Made by a program: the position numbers and the translations under genes. Shown piece after piece: positions 36,156 to 45,904 of a DNA stretch of 64,000 bases (its first letter is position 1; each line of letters opens with the position of its first letter). Source of the stretch: Paracoccaceae bacterium (GTDB taxonomy: Bacteria; Pseudomonadota; Alphaproteobacteria; Rhodobacterales; Rhodobacteraceae); the NCBI GenBank assembly GCA_018607905.1, contig JABBAP010000024.1, positions 74,871 through 138,870 on the forward strand. The letters are read 5' to 3'. The notes beneath the pieces are model-generated. The model was given only the letters and a program-made list of their open reading frames with translations. It had not been told where the DNA came from and did not search any database.

Positions 36156-37631
36156 ATGACCTCTCCCATCTCCCCTAGCTTTATTGAGACTGATCTTGAT
36201 CTAATCGACGCATTTGAGGGTAAAATCGTTTGCTTTATGACCCCAGCAGGTGGCCTCGATCCGTTATCGCGTCGCGTGAACAAGCTGGCAAAGGGCGCAT
36301 TGGCACGTTTCTCCGAATCAACTGCCTTTGAAGAAATGAAAGTAGGCGGCGTTCAAACCATGGATTTTCCCGCCAGCATCAAAGCGAAATCCATCGTCGT
36401 GATCAAGCTTGGCAAAAAGGCCGATGCCGATGTGGCCCGCAATGCTGGCGCGGCGGCAATGAAATCTGTCGGCAAATCCGATGCAATGCTGCTTGCTGGC
36501 GCAAGTCGTTCAACGGCCGATGTAGCTCAGGGCATGGTCCTGCGCGCCTATGATTTCAACGATCATAAGTCGGGCGAAAAAACCGACCAAGGCACGCTCA
36601 CAGTTGTTTGCACGGGTGCAACTGAAACCGAAACCGTCTTTGTCGCGAACCAAGCACAAAATGAAGGCGTCTTTTTCACACGCGATCTGGTCAATGAACC
36701 CGCAAACGTCCTAACCACCGAAACTTTTGCAGATCGCCTCATTGAGCTCGAAAAACTCGGCATGAAGGTCAAGGTCCTCGAAGAAGCGGACATGGGAAAA
36801 CTCGGTATGGGCTCTCTCTTGTCAGTTGGGCTCGGCTCTCCAAGCCCATCAAAGCTGGTGGTTATGGAGTGGAACGGCGGCGGCGGCGAAAAACCCTTCG
36901 CCTTTGTTGGTAAAGGTGTCGTGTTCGATACAGGCGGCATTTCCATCAAACCTGCCGCTGGCATGGAAGACATGACAATGGATATGGGCGGCGCTGGAGT
37001 TGTTGCAGGCGTGATGAAAACTCTGGCCTTGCGCAAGGCTAAGGCAAACGTCGTCGGTCTTGTTGGGCTGGTTGAAAACATGCCAGACGGCAACGCGCAA
37101 CGTCCTGGCGACGTGCGCACCTCGATGAAAGGCGACACAATTGAGGTGATCAACACCGACGCCGAAGGCCGTTTGGTGTTGGCGGACGTGCTGTGGTACG
37201 CGCAGAAAACCTATCAACCCACTGGCATGATTGATCTTGCGACCCTTACGGGTGCGATCATCATCGGCTTGGGCCATGATAACGCCGGCGTGTTTTCCAA
37301 CAACGACGGTCTATCGCGCATCTTCCTTAAGGCTGCCGAGGCCGAGGATGAGGGCGCATGGCGCATGCCACTCTCGCCCGCCTATCACAAATTGATCAAA
37401 TCGCGCATCGCCGACATTAAAAACACGGGCGGGCGCGCAGCGGGTTCCATCACGGCAGCGGCCTTCCTCGAGGTTTTTGTTGAGCCAGACATGCCGTGGA
37501 TTCACCTTGATATCGCAGGCGTCGCATCCGTGAAATCGCCAACACCACTGTCCCCAGCAGGGGCCACAGGTTGGGGCGTTCGCGCATTGGATCGCCTGAT
37601 CGCAGACAACTACGAATTGGCAGATGGCTGA
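36156..37631 (+). CDS. pepA: Leucyl aminopeptidase (M17)
   Basis: 491 residues. The M17 signature NTDAEGRLVLAD near 345 and the metal/lysine region FVGKGVVFDTGGISIKPA near 250 are intact; two metal ions are expected. It removes N-terminal residues from peptides and in some bacteria binds DNA. The start has AAAAGGG upstream. The stop overlaps holC by 8 bp. Confidence 0.95.
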   Translation: MTSPISPSFIETDLDLIDAFEGKIVCFMTPAGGLDPLSRRVNKLAKGALARFSESTAFEEMKVGGVQTMDFPASIKAKSIVVIKLGKKADADVARNAGAAAMKSVGKSDAMLLAGASRSTADVAQGMVLRAYDFNDHKSGEKTDQGTLTVVCTGATETETVFVANQAQNEGVFFTRDLVNEPANVLTTETFADRLIELEKLGMKVKVLEEADMGKLGMGSLLSVGLGSPSPSKLVVMEWNGGGGEKPFAFVGKGVVFDTGGISIKPAAGMEDMTMDMGGAGVVAGVMKTLALRKAKANVVGLVGLVENMPDGNAQRPGDVRTSMKGDTIEVINTDAEGRLVLADVLWYAQKTYQPTGMIDLATLTGAIIIGLGHDNAGVFSNNDGLSRIFLKAAEAEDEGAWRMPLSPAYHKLIKSRIADIKNTGGRAAGSITAAAFLEVFVEPDMPWIHLDIAGVASVKSPTPLSPAGATGWGVRALDRLIADNYELADG

Positions 37632-38088
37632 GGTTTACTTCTACCACCTAACCTCTTCACCGCTGGAACAGGCTCTGCCTGATCTGCTGGAAAAGGTGCG
37701 CGGCAACGATTGGCGCGCCCTTATTCGCTGCACAGATCAAACACGCCTAAACAAACTCGATGCGCACCTGTGGCAGTACCGCGAAGACGCTTTCATGCCC
37801 CACGGTTTGGCAGGGGGCGATCACGATGCGGATCAGCCGATCCTGTTAACAACTGGCGCGGATAACGCCAACAACTCCGAAATCTTGCTGTTAACCCATC
37901 AAGCCAAAACAGACTCAGCCGAGGTCGCGAAATTCACGCGCGTCTGCATCATGTTCGATGGCAACAATCCAGATGAGCTGACAGCTGCGCGTGGCGATTG
38001 GAAAACCCTAACAGATGCAGGTATTCCAGCCCAATACTGGGCCCAAGAAAACGGCCGCTGGACGAAAAAGGCGGAGAAAACCGCCTAA
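37624..38088 (+). CDS. holC: DNA polymerase III chi subunit
   Basis: 154 residues of the HolC family: MAEVYFYHLTSSPLEQALPDLLEKV at the N-terminus and the RCTDQTRLNKLDAHLWQYREDAFMPHG block near 36-60. Chi links the clamp loader to single-stranded-DNA-binding protein. It overlaps pepA by 8 bp, an order seen across alphaproteobacteria. It ends 2 bp before the convergent aspartic-protease gene, with no terminator between. Confidence 0.92.
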   Translation: MAEVYFYHLTSSPLEQALPDLLEKVRGNDWRALIRCTDQTRLNKLDAHLWQYREDAFMPHGLAGGDHDADQPILLTTGADNANNSEILLLTHQAKTDSAEVAKFTRVCIMFDGNNPDELTAARGDWKTLTDAGIPAQYWAQENGRWTKKAEKTA

Positions 38089-38090
38089 TT

Positions 38091-38669
38091 TCATCGGCGC
38101 AGGATCAACCGATCACCTTGTATGGAAATCTCGGAAAATTTGCTAAGATAGCTCATCCCCAAAAGCGACCCAAACATTTCGCCCCCATTCACTGAGGCGC
38201 GCACATCACGGTCCACAATATCGCCCAACACCACTTGATCCAAAACTGTAGACGCTGTTGCGACAGTTCCGTTTGCCGTGCTCGCACGCCCCAAATAGGC
38301 CAGTTTGTCTAAATCAATACCGATGATTTTTGCATCCGCTTGGCTCAACACAATCTCAGACGCGCCCGTATCCACGAAAAAACGAATGTCTTTGCCATTC
38401 ACTTCCAGCGTTAAATGAAAATGGCCACCGTTGCCTCTAACCACTTCAAATCCATCCGCATTCGCGATTGCCCGTGACGGCGAAAACTGCTGCTGCAAGG
38501 TGTCCTTGAACCCGTATGCAATAAGAACACCCGCAAAAATAAGAACCCAAACAGCGGCCTGCATCAATGTTGTGCCAAGTCTTTCGCGATTGCCATACAA
38601 AAAGCCAGCGCCCAAAAATACCAGCAAAATCAACAGGTAAAAGAAATATGCCTTTTCGTCGCCGCTCAT
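38091..38669 (-). CDS. Clan AA aspartic protease, TIGR02281 type
   Basis: 192 residues: two membrane helices (about 10-26 and 35-52) and a retropepsin-like domain with the active-site FVDTGAS near residue 98 and LLGMSYLSKF near 169. Single-domain proteases of this type work as dimers; the substrate is unknown. Coupled to marC by ATGA. Confidence 0.88.
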   Translation of the reverse strand: MSGDEKAYFFYLLILLVFLGAGFLYGNRERLGTTLMQAAVWVLIFAGVLIAYGFKDTLQQQFSPSRAIANADGFEVVRGNGGHFHLTLEVNGKDIRFFVDTGASEIVLSQADAKIIGIDLDKLAYLGRASTANGTVATASTVLDQVVLGDIVDRDVRASVNGGEMFGSLLGMSYLSKFSEISIQGDRLILRR

Positions 38670-39283
38670 AAAATGCCTAATCCTACCACGCCGTCCACCA
38701 CAAATTGCACGGCAAGGGCAGCCAGTAACATCCCCATCAATCGCGTTAGAACTGTGATCCCGACTTTGCCCAGTAACCGAGCTATTAAGCCAGAAATCAG
38801 GAACAAACTCAGCACCACAATCAGCACAACAACCAAAGCGCCCATCGTAATCGACAGTGCTAAAAACGGATCATCGCCTTTACCAGCTAGCAAGATCACT
38901 GCAGCAATTGCTCCAGGCCCGACGATCAACGGTGTCGTTAATGGAAAAACAGACGGGTCAGGCTTTTCACCAGAATCGGCTTGGCTCTCACGCCGTTCGC
39001 CGCGTTTTTCAAACAGCATATCGACGGCAATTAGAAACAACAACAAACCGCCGGCTATTCGAAATGCGGGCATTCCAATACCGATGGTTGCCAAAATCGT
39101 ATCACCTGCAAAGGCAAAGATCGCCAATAAAACCAACGACAAACCTGTGGCGCGCAACGCAATGCTTCGCCGCTCACTGGCTTTGCGATCATTGGTCAGT
39201 GCGATGAAAAAGGGCACCAATCCAATCGGATCAATAACCAGAAAAAGCGTTACGAAAGCCGTAAAAAATAAATCCCAAGTCAT
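38666..39283 (-). CDS. MarC family membrane protein
   Basis: 205 residues with six membrane helices. The MarC pattern is clear: FLVIDPIGLVPFFIALT near 15 and PLTTPLIVGPGAIAAVIL near 113. Despite the name, the family is not a proven antibiotic exporter; function unknown. The start is ATG 39283, which overlaps the ABC-F stop (ATGA). Confidence 0.9.
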   Translation of the reverse strand: MTWDLFFTAFVTLFLVIDPIGLVPFFIALTNDRKASERRSIALRATGLSLVLLAIFAFAGDTILATIGIGMPAFRIAGGLLLFLIAVDMLFEKRGERRESQADSGEKPDPSVFPLTTPLIVGPGAIAAVILLAGKGDDPFLALSITMGALVVVLIVVLSLFLISGLIARLLGKVGITVLTRLMGMLLAALAVQFVVDGVVGLGIL

Positions 39284-41154
39284 TGCGCTTTTGCGACCTC
39301 TAACTCCTCGGCTGCAGTTACCCACATTGCCTCTGCCCGTTTTAATCCATCGTTGATTTCGCGTGCTTTTCCTTGCAATACCCGCAGCTTATCACGGTTT
39401 ACAGGTTCATACAGATCAGGGTCGATCAGGCGTTTTTCGATCTTGCCCTTCAACTCTTCCAGTTTTGCAACACGGGCTTCGCACTTCACGACCTCCGCCT
39501 GCAATGGGGCGACTGCTTTGCGTTGCACAGCCGTAGGTTTGCGTTTTTCCTTGGGTTTTTTCTTACCCTCAGATGCCGCAACACCGCCACCGCCTCGTTC
39601 AGACAGCAACAGTTTTTGGTAGGCGTCCAAATCATCGTTGTACGGTTTCACACCGCCGTCTTTGACCAACCACAACCGATCCGCGACCATGCCCACCAAA
39701 TGGGGGTCGTGGCTTACCAAAATCACCGCGCCATCATACGCCATCAACGCGCGCACCAGTGCCTCGCGGCTTTCAATATCAAGGTGGTTTGTCGGCTCAT
39801 CCAAAATTACCAAATGTGGTGCTTCCAACGTCGCGAGCAGCATCGACAAACGGGCTTTTTGCCCACCAGACAGGCTGCCAACCAACGTATCTGCTTGCTC
39901 AGGGCCAACACCGCCCTGCGCCAAACGCGAGCGCAATTGCGATGGCACCAGTTTCGGGCGTTCCCGCGCCAAATGCTGCAATGGCGTTTCATCCAGATGC
40001 AATTCATCCACCTGATGCTGCGCAAAATACCCGATCCGCAGCTTGGACGAGGCCACAACCTCACCCGCTTGCGGTTTCAGACGCGATGCAAACAATTTGG
40101 ACAGCGTCGATTTACCCTGACCATTCGCGCCCAACAGCGCGATCCGATCATCCTGATCAATCCGCAGGTTCAAATTGCGCAGGATCGTCGTGTCGTCATA
40201 GCCAACATCGACGCCGTCCAACTTAACGATTGGCGGGGACAGCTGTTCAGGGTTTGGAAAGTTAAAATTCGCGACATTATTTTCGGTGGCGGCTGCAATC
40301 GGCTCCATCCGTTCCAACATTTTCAAACGCGATTGCGCCTGTTTCGCCTTTGATGCCTTGGCGCGGAACCGATCCACAAACGCTTGCATGTGCGCGCGTT
40401 CTGCCGTTTGCTTCTTCGCCGCAGCCGCTTGTTCGGCCAGTTTCGCGCGGCGCACCGCATCAAACGTGTCGTAATTGCCCGTGTACAAGGTCAGCTTTTT
40501 GTCCTGCAAATGCAGGATCGCATTCACCGAGCGGTTCAACAACTGTCTATCGTGCGAAATCACCAAAACCGTGTGCGGATACTTCGCCAAATAGCCTTCC
40601 AGCCACAACGTTCCCTCCAGATCGAGGTAGTTGGTCGGCTCATCGAGCAGTAGAACATCAGGCTCGGAAAACAGCACTGCTGCCAAGGCAACCCGCATCC
40701 GCCAACCACCTGAATAATCCGCACAGGCTCGCGCTTGTGCTGCCTTATCAAAACCCAGCCCGTGCAAAATCGCCGCAGCCCGTGCTTCGGCGGAATAGGC
40801 CCCGATATCGCCCAGTCGCGCATGAATATCCGCAATTCGCCCTGCATCCGTCGCTGTCTCAGATTCGGCTAGCAATGCTGCACGTTCGGTATCCGCCGCC
40901 AAAACCGTTTCCAGCAGGCTGTCATCGGACGCCGGGGCTTCTTGCGCCACGCCGCCAATCTTGGCGCCACGGGGCACTTCGACAGTGCCGCCATCCATTG
41001 CTAAAACCCCGTTAATCATATGAAATAACGTGGTTTTTCCGGTTCCATTACGCCCAACAAAACCAACTTTGTGGCCTGTGGGAATGGTCGCGGACGCCTC
41101 GTTAAATAACTGGCGTCCGGAAATCGAGTAAGAGATATCTGTCAGTTTAAGCAT
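39280..41154 (-). CDS. ABC-F family ATPase
   Basis: 624 residues with two ABC domains and no membrane part. Walker A loops GRNGTGKTT (near 35) and GANGQGKST (near 343), signature motifs DYSGGWRMRVALA and SLSGGQKARLSML, and a C-terminal coiled coil (about 560-624) are visible. ABC-F proteins act on the ribosome; the coiled coil resembles Uup/YheS. The start is ATG 41154, three codons inside the frame. Head of the operon with marC and the aspartic protease. Confidence 0.93.
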   Translation of the reverse strand: MLKLTDISYSISGRQLFNEASATIPTGHKVGFVGRNGTGKTTLFHMINGVLAMDGGTVEVPRGAKIGGVAQEAPASDDSLLETVLAADTERAALLAESETATDAGRIADIHARLGDIGAYSAEARAAAILHGLGFDKAAQARACADYSGGWRMRVALAAVLFSEPDVLLLDEPTNYLDLEGTLWLEGYLAKYPHTVLVISHDRQLLNRSVNAILHLQDKKLTLYTGNYDTFDAVRRAKLAEQAAAAKKQTAERAHMQAFVDRFRAKASKAKQAQSRLKMLERMEPIAAATENNVANFNFPNPEQLSPPIVKLDGVDVGYDDTTILRNLNLRIDQDDRIALLGANGQGKSTLSKLFASRLKPQAGEVVASSKLRIGYFAQHQVDELHLDETPLQHLARERPKLVPSQLRSRLAQGGVGPEQADTLVGSLSGGQKARLSMLLATLEAPHLVILDEPTNHLDIESREALVRALMAYDGAVILVSHDPHLVGMVADRLWLVKDGGVKPYNDDLDAYQKLLLSERGGGGVAASEGKKKPKEKRKPTAVQRKAVAPLQAEVVKCEARVAKLEELKGKIEKRLIDPDLYEPVNRDKLRVLQGKAREINDGLKRAEAMWVTAAEELEVAKAQ

Positions 41155-41268
41155 GCCACGCAATGCCCCAGCGCACAGGCACTGTCAACCTGTGGCAGAT
41201 GACCGCTTTCCAAGCCAGAACTTCCGTGTTATTTGCCCGCCAAACCACCAACCCAAAGGACCAATCAA

Positions 41269-41691
41269 ATGGCTATTGAGCGCACATTTTCTATCGTCAA
41301 ACCAGACGCCACAAAACGCAACCTAACAGGCGCAATCTGCGCAATGCTCGAAGCAGGCGGCCTGCGCATCGTTGCACAAAAACGCATCCAGCTGACATTG
41401 GCACAAGCACAAGCATTCTACGCCGTGCACGCTGAACGCCCGTTCTACGACGAATTGTGCGAATTCATGGTGTCCGAGCCAATCGTTGTTCAAGTGCTTG
41501 AGGGCGAAAACGCGATCCTGCGCAACCGCGAAATCATGGGCGCAACCAACCCAGCAGATGCAGACGCAGGCACAATCCGCAAAGAGCACGCGCTGTCTTT
41601 GGGCGAAAACTCGATCCACGGTTCAGACGCACCAGAAACAGCGGCCGAAGAAATCGCTTACTTCTTCTCTGGTCTAGAGTTGGTCGGTTAA
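41269..41691 (+). CDS. ndk: Nucleoside diphosphate kinase
   Basis: 140 residues. Balances nucleoside triphosphates through a phospho-His. The active site [10 protein letters not shown] with the catalytic His near 117 and the N-terminal [14 protein letters not shown] are exact for the family. The start is ATG 41269 with AAAGGA upstream. The last codons and stop lie in a 26-bp sequence repeated just downstream. Confidence 0.97.
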   Translation: MAIERTFSIVKPDATKRNLTGAICAMLEAGGLRIVAQKRIQLTLAQAQAFYAVHAERPFYDELCEFMVSEPIVVQVLEGENAILRNREIMGATNPADADAGTIRKEHALSLGENSIHGSDAPETAAEEIAYFFSGLELVG

Positions 41692-41756
41692 CGACCAACT
41701 GACGGCAAGACTTTGGAACAAAGTCTGAGAGTCTAGAGTTGGTCGGTTAACGACCA
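41672..41756 (+). repeat. 26-bp direct repeat spanning the ndk stop codon
   Basis: The 26 bases at 41672-41697, covering the last ndk codons and stop, recur identically at 41731-41756. Each copy contains a hairpin TTGGTCG/CGACCA(A). Between them AGACTTTG/CAAAGTCT (41708-41726) forms another stem. The array precedes the ndk terminator and looks like a local duplication of the gene's 3' end. Confidence 0.9.
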
Positions 41757-41772
41757 GCCCACATAAATTAGG

Positions 41773-41799
41773 AAAAAGGGGCCTTCGTGGCCCCTTTTT
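41773..41799. terminator. Bidirectional terminator between ndk and the TfoX_C gene
   Basis: A perfect 11-bp stem AAAAAGGGGCC/GGCCCCTTTTT around TTCGT, with T-tracts on both strands. It overlaps the stop codon of the convergent gene by two bases. Confidence 0.9.
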
Positions 41800-42136
41800 A
41801 CGTCTTACGCTCTACAACGCCCAACGCATTCAGCTCTTTTTCCAAGGCAGACAACCCAATATCAGCAGGCGTTAACCGTGCCTTTATCGCATCAAACCGC
41901 ACCTTCAACGCGTCTTTTTCTTTGCCTTTGCAATCATTCCATGGCCGCCCTTGCAACGCCATCACCAGCACATAATATCCGATGAAATGTGGATTTCCGC
42001 CCGCTTTTAACGCCTGAAAATACGCTTCATCCGGCCCTAAATCACGCAACTGATCCGCAGTAACAATCCCAGCGCGCGCATAAAACTCATCTGACGCAGG
42101 TCCAAGGTTTCGAATGCTAGAAGGTTTTTCGTTCAT
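41798..42136 (-). CDS. TfoX/Sxy C-terminal domain protein
   Basis: 112 residues. The first 60 residues (SIRNLGPASDEFYARAGIVTADQLRDLGPDEAYFQALKAG) are the TfoX C-terminal helix-hairpin-helix domain without the N-terminal TfoX part. In gamma-proteobacteria TfoX is a competence regulator; stand-alone C-domains have no known role. Coupled to purN by ATGA and ended by the shared terminator. Confidence 0.82.
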   Translation of the reverse strand: MNEKPSSIRNLGPASDEFYARAGIVTADQLRDLGPDEAYFQALKAGGNPHFIGYYVLVMALQGRPWNDCKGKEKDALKVRFDAIKARLTPADIGLSALEKELNALGVVERKT

Positions 42137-42702
42137 AAAGTCTTTATGAAGGTTTTCAGAACGGCGGGATACAATTTATGTTCTTCCAGCAAGACCCGCG
42201 CTGCCAAATCATCTGCGGTATCACCGTCTAGAATAGGAACTGCCACTTGCCCCAAAATTGGCCCGTCATCCAATTCAGCAGTCACCAAATGCACAGAAAC
42301 GCCGGCTTCTGAATCCCCAGCATCCAATGCGCGTTGATGCGTGTTTAGCCCTTTGTATTTCGGCAGCAGAGAGGGATGAATATTCAACATCCGCCCTTCC
42401 CATTGCGCCGTGAATTCAGCCGTCAGAACGCGCATAAACCCTGCCAAACATATCACATTCACAACATTATCTTGCAAAATTTGGCTAATTTTTGTCTCAA
42501 AACTAGCACGATCCGAATAATCACGGTGGTCAACCACTGCCGTTTTAATTCCACGTGCGCGGGCTTTTTCCAACCCACCAGCATCCGCTGAGTTGGCTAA
42601 TACCAGCACAGGTTCCGCGTCAATTTCGCCTGTCTGCATGGCATCAACCAAGGACACCATATTCGATCCGCCACCCGATATGAAAATGGCGACCCGTTTC
42701 AT
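42133..42702 (-). CDS. purN: Phosphoribosylglycinamide formyltransferase
   Basis: 189 residues. Third step of purine synthesis, using 10-formyl-tetrahydrofolate. Substrate loop ISGGGSNM near residue 8, catalytic NIHPSLLPKYKGLNTHQRAL near 106-125 and the Asp in TAELDDGPIL near 140 are present. TAATG overlap with purM. Confidence 0.96.
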   Translation of the reverse strand: MKRVAIFISGGGSNMVSLVDAMQTGEIDAEPVLVLANSADAGGLEKARARGIKTAVVDHRDYSDRASFETKISQILQDNVVNVICLAGFMRVLTAEFTAQWEGRMLNIHPSLLPKYKGLNTHQRALDAGDSEAGVSVHLVTAELDDGPILGQVAVPILDGDTADDLAARVLLEEHKLYPAVLKTFIKTL

Positions 42703-43745
42703 TACAGCGCGCCTGAATAAACGACCCCGTCGCCCTGAACCACACGGCCAATGCGCATGGCGTCAACGCCTTCAGAAATCAGTGCGGCCATAACATCATC
42801 CGCTTGATCCGCACTCGCAATCGCGATCATGCCAAGGCCACAGTTGAACGTTTTCAACGCCTCTGCTTGTTCTAAACCTGCGCCATTGATCAGCCAATCA
42901 AACACAGGCAGGCGTGTCCAAGCATCCAAATCAATCTCTGCGCCCAATCCCTCAGGCAACGCACGCGGCAGGTTTTCAGTCAATCCACCACCCGTGATAT
43001 GCGCCAACCCGTGCAAACCACCTGTTTTCAGCGCAGCCACTGCGGGGCGTACATAAATCCGTGTTGGTTCCAGCAATGCCTCGCCCAAGGTTCCATCGCC
43101 AAACGGGCAGGGGGCATCCCACGCCAAACCAGATTGCTCCACGATTTTACGCACCAAGGAATAGCCATTTGAATGCACACCGCTCGATGGCATCCCAATC
43201 AAAACATCGCCATCCGATACACCCGCAGGCAACATCGCTCCACGTTCCATCGCGCCCACAGAAAAACCCGCCAGATCAAAATCATCGGCTTCGTACATGC
43301 CTGGCATTTCGGCAGTTTCACCACCCACCAACGCCGTATTTGCCTGACGACAGCCCTCTGCAATGCCCTCAATCACCTGCGCAGCACTGTCCACATCCAG
43401 CTTACCTGTCGCAAAATAATCGAGGAAAAACAAAGGCACAGCGCCCTGACAGATCAGATCATTCACGCACATCGCCACCAGATCAATGCCAACCGTGTTC
43501 ACATGCCCAGTATCAATCGCGATCCGCAGTTTCGTACCTACACCGTCTGTCGCTGAAACCAAAATTGGATCGTTAAACCCAGCAGCCTTCAGATCGAACA
43601 TCGCGCCAAAACCACCAAGTCCGTCCATTACGCCCGCACGCTTTGTGCTTGCGGCGGCGGGTTTAATCCGGTCCACTAGCGCGTTGCCTGCATCAATATC
43701 CACCCCTGCATCCGCATAGGTTAGGCTGTTCTTACGATCACTCAT
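42702..43745 (-). CDS. purM: Phosphoribosylformylglycinamidine cyclo-ligase
   Basis: 347 residues. Fifth step of purine synthesis, forming aminoimidazole ribotide with [12 protein letters not shown] near 45, [10 protein letters not shown] near 65 and [11 protein letters not shown] near 140 are family blocks. The start has GGAGGC upstream. Divergent from the DMT transporter across 70 bp. Confidence 0.97.
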   Translation of the reverse strand: MSDRKNSLTYADAGVDIDAGNALVDRIKPAAASTKRAGVMDGLGGFGAMFDLKAAGFNDPILVSATDGVGTKLRIAIDTGHVNTVGIDLVAMCVNDLICQGAVPLFFLDYFATGKLDVDSAAQVIEGIAEGCRQANTALVGGETAEMPGMYEADDFDLAGFSVGAMERGAMLPAGVSDGDVLIGMPSSGVHSNGYSLVRKIVEQSGLAWDAPCPFGDGTLGEALLEPTRIYVRPAVAALKTGGLHGLAHITGGGLTENLPRALPEGLGAEIDLDAWTRLPVFDWLINGAGLEQAEALKTFNCGLGMIAIASADQADDVMAALISEGVDAMRIGRVVQGDGVVYSGAL

Positions 43746-43815
43746 GGGGGCCTCCAGAATCTGTTGCCTCCCATTACCCCATTGCGCTTAGGAATTGCCA
43801 GCCTAGAGTGCAAGA

Positions 43816-44715
43816 ATGACCCAAGATCGCCCTCTCCTCGGCATTGCTTTCATGGTTGGTTTTTGCTTCCTCGCTCCGATGGGTGACGCAATTGCCAAAC
43901 TGCTCGGCGATACCATCCCTTTGATCCAATTGCTTTTTGTGCGGTTTATCGCGCAAATGGTGCTGTTGTGGCCGATCATTTGGTTCACCAGATTACCTGT
44001 TAAAATGCCGCGCCGCCTGTTCTGGTTGATGGTGTTACGCACGCTTCTCCACATCATCGGAATCGGCGCGATGTTCACCTCGCTGCGCTACCTTCCGCTT
44101 GCCGATGCCGTCGCCATCGCCTTTGTCATGCCGTTCATCATGCTGCTTTTAGGGAAGTACTTCTTATCCGAGGAGGTCGGCATTCACCGCCTTGGCGCCT
44201 GCGCTGTCGGATTTGTCGGTACACTTCTTGTGGTTCAACCGAGCTTTGCCGATGTCGGCGCACCTGCACTCCTGCCGCTTGTTGTTGCCGTGGTTTTTGC
44301 CCTGTTCATGTTGGTCACGCGCAAAGTGGCTAAAGAAGTCGATGCCATGAACCTGCAAGCGCAATCAGGCATTATCGCCACCGTTTTACTGGGCATAATA
44401 CTAATAGCGTCACGCGGTTCTGAAATCGAGGCGCTGCAAATTGTCGCCCCAACCCAAACAGAATGGTTCTGGCTGATCGCAATCGGCACTTTTGGCACAG
44501 TCGGACACCTGTTTATGACTTGGTCCTTGCGCTATGCTCCATCCGCCACGCTTGCGCCGATGCAATACCTTGAAATCCCTGTGGCCACCGTTATCGGCTT
44601 TATCATGTTTCGCGATTTTCCCAACGGGCTTGCGGCACTCGGGATAGCCATCACGGTTGGGGCAGGGCTGTACATTATCTTTCGCGAACAACGTCTTTCC
44701 CGCCAAACCGCTTGA
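43816..44715 (+). CDS. EamA/DMT family transporter
   Basis: 299 residues with ten membrane helices in two EamA repeats (first about 10-135, second about 150-290). The substrate cannot be told from sequence; such proteins export amino acids or other metabolites. RhaT/RarD-type features are absent. Stands alone ahead of the tRNA gene. Confidence 0.88.
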   Translation: MTQDRPLLGIAFMVGFCFLAPMGDAIAKLLGDTIPLIQLLFVRFIAQMVLLWPIIWFTRLPVKMPRRLFWLMVLRTLLHIIGIGAMFTSLRYLPLADAVAIAFVMPFIMLLLGKYFLSEEVGIHRLGACAVGFVGTLLVVQPSFADVGAPALLPLVVAVVFALFMLVTRKVAKEVDAMNLQAQSGIIATVLLGIILIASRGSEIEALQIVAPTQTEWFWLIAIGTFGTVGHLFMTWSLRYAPSATLAPMQYLEIPVATVIGFIMFRDFPNGLAALGIAITVGAGLYIIFREQRLSRQTA

Positions 44716-44756
44716 CGCCTAAGCACGCCGATTGTATCGCTGCGGTACTGATCTGG

Positions 44757-44833
44757 GGGCCTGTAGCTCAGTTGGTTAGAGCAGAGCGCTCATAACGCTT
44801 TGGTCGTAGGTTCGAGTCCTACCGGGCCTACCA
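44757..44833 (+). tRNA. tRNA with CAU anticodon, probably tRNA-Ile2
   Basis: 77 nt with full cloverleaf and encoded CCA: acceptor GGGCCTG/CGGGCCT (two G-U pairs), D-stem GCTC/GAGC, anticodon stem GAGCG/CGCTT with loop CTCATAA, T-stem GTAGG/CCTAC. The anticodon is CAU. The variable-region sequence TGGTCG resembles the Ile2 (lysidine-modified) tRNA rather than elongator tRNA-Met of E. coli; the choice needs a model-based check. Confidence 0.9.
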
Positions 44834-44834
44834 C

Positions 44835-44861
44835 CCACGCTTTTTCTCAGAAAATGCGTGG
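44835..44861 (+). terminator. Hairpin just after the tRNA
   Basis: CCACGC (44835-44840) pairs with GCGTGG (44856-44861), extended by TTTT/AAAA, one base after the tRNA CCA. There is no T-tract, so it may help 3' processing rather than terminate. Confidence 0.4.
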
Positions 44862-44951
44862 ATACCCAGCTCCCACAATTCCCAAGCAGCAGGTTAATTT
44901 GGCAAAGCCAAAATGACCGAGAGCGCCTCTCAGAAACGCCCTAAACGCCGC

Positions 44952-45734
44952 TCAAGCATCCAACTCCACCCAAATCGGAACATGATCACTCGGCTTTTCA
45001 CGCCCACGGGTTTCGCGGTCAATCTGGCAATCTACCAGCAAATCCGCGCATTGGGGCGTCAGCAAAAAGTGGTCAATCCGAATACCGTTGTTTTTATTCC
45101 AAGCACCGGCCTGATAATCCCAAAACGTATAATTCATCGGCGCTTGATTTCGCATCCGAAACGCCTCGGTAAATCCGAGGTTCTTTACCCGTTCAAACGC
45201 ACGTCGGCTTTCGGGCAAAAACAACGCGTCATCCAGCCAGGGCTTGGTGTCCCAGCAATCTTCGGCCTGTGGGATCACGTTGTAATCGCCCGCCATCAAC
45301 GCAGGTTCCTCAGCCGCCATTAACGCGGCCGCGCGCGCGTGCAATCGATCCATCCACGCCAATTTGTAGTCATACTTTGGCCCCGGTACAGGGTTGCCGT
45401 TGGGCAGGTACAACCCGCACACACGCACCGCAGTTTTATCGCCAATCACCGTGGCTTCGATCCAGCGCGCCTGTTCGTCTTCGTCATCCCCAGGCAAGCC
45501 GCGCGTCACATCCTCGATGGGCAGTTTTGACAATATGGCCACACCGTTGAACGATTTTTGTCCATGCGTTTCAACAGTATAGCCCAAATTTTCAATTGGT
45601 TCACGCGGGAAATTCTCATCGACGGATTTGATTTCTTGCAACAACGCCACATCAGGCTTGGTCTCTTCCAACCACTGCAAAAGGGCGGGCAAACGGGCTT
45701 TGATCCCGTTGATATTAAACGATGCGATTTTCAT
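44952..45734 (-). CDS. xth: Exodeoxyribonuclease III
   Basis: 260 residues of the ExoIII/AP endonuclease family. Motifs in order: SFNINGIKARL, LLQEIKS with the metal Glu, GDYNVIP, and the C-terminal RIDHFLLT and SDHVPIWVEL with the catalytic His. Repairs abasic sites. The start is ATG 45734, 15 codons inside the open frame. Confidence 0.94.
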   Translation of the reverse strand: MKIASFNINGIKARLPALLQWLEETKPDVALLQEIKSVDENFPREPIENLGYTVETHGQKSFNGVAILSKLPIEDVTRGLPGDDEDEQARWIEATVIGDKTAVRVCGLYLPNGNPVPGPKYDYKLAWMDRLHARAAALMAAEEPALMAGDYNVIPQAEDCWDTKPWLDDALFLPESRRAFERVKNLGFTEAFRMRNQAPMNYTFWDYQAGAWNKNNGIRIDHFLLTPQCADLLVDCQIDRETRGREKPSDHVPIWVELDA

Positions 45735-45904
45735 GTCTCTTTGGTAGGCGAGCCATCCCTTGATGACAAGCCCTGTCACGCCACGGGGTCGCGCAATTCT
45801 TGCGCCACAATCTGCATCGACGTTTTGGCCTCAATCTGCTATTCTAGGTTGAATTACACGAATTATTTTGTCGAAAAGCAGCTTTTTATGAATAGGAAAC
45901 GGAG

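Noticed and set aside
38666-39283. Multiple-antibiotic-resistance pump
   Set aside because: MarC proteins have no proven export role; the name is historical.
41161-41187. TTGACA on the minus strand as the ABC-F promoter
   Set aside because: No acceptable -10 at the right distance; the match may be chance.
43061-43576. Open frame of 171 codons inside purM on the plus strand
   Set aside because: Proline/histidine/glutamine-rich shadow of a real gene in the opposite direction.
44757-44833. Initiator or elongator tRNA-Met
   Set aside because: The acceptor has a G-U first pair rather than the initiator mismatch, and the variable region resembles Ile2; elongator Met is not fully excluded.
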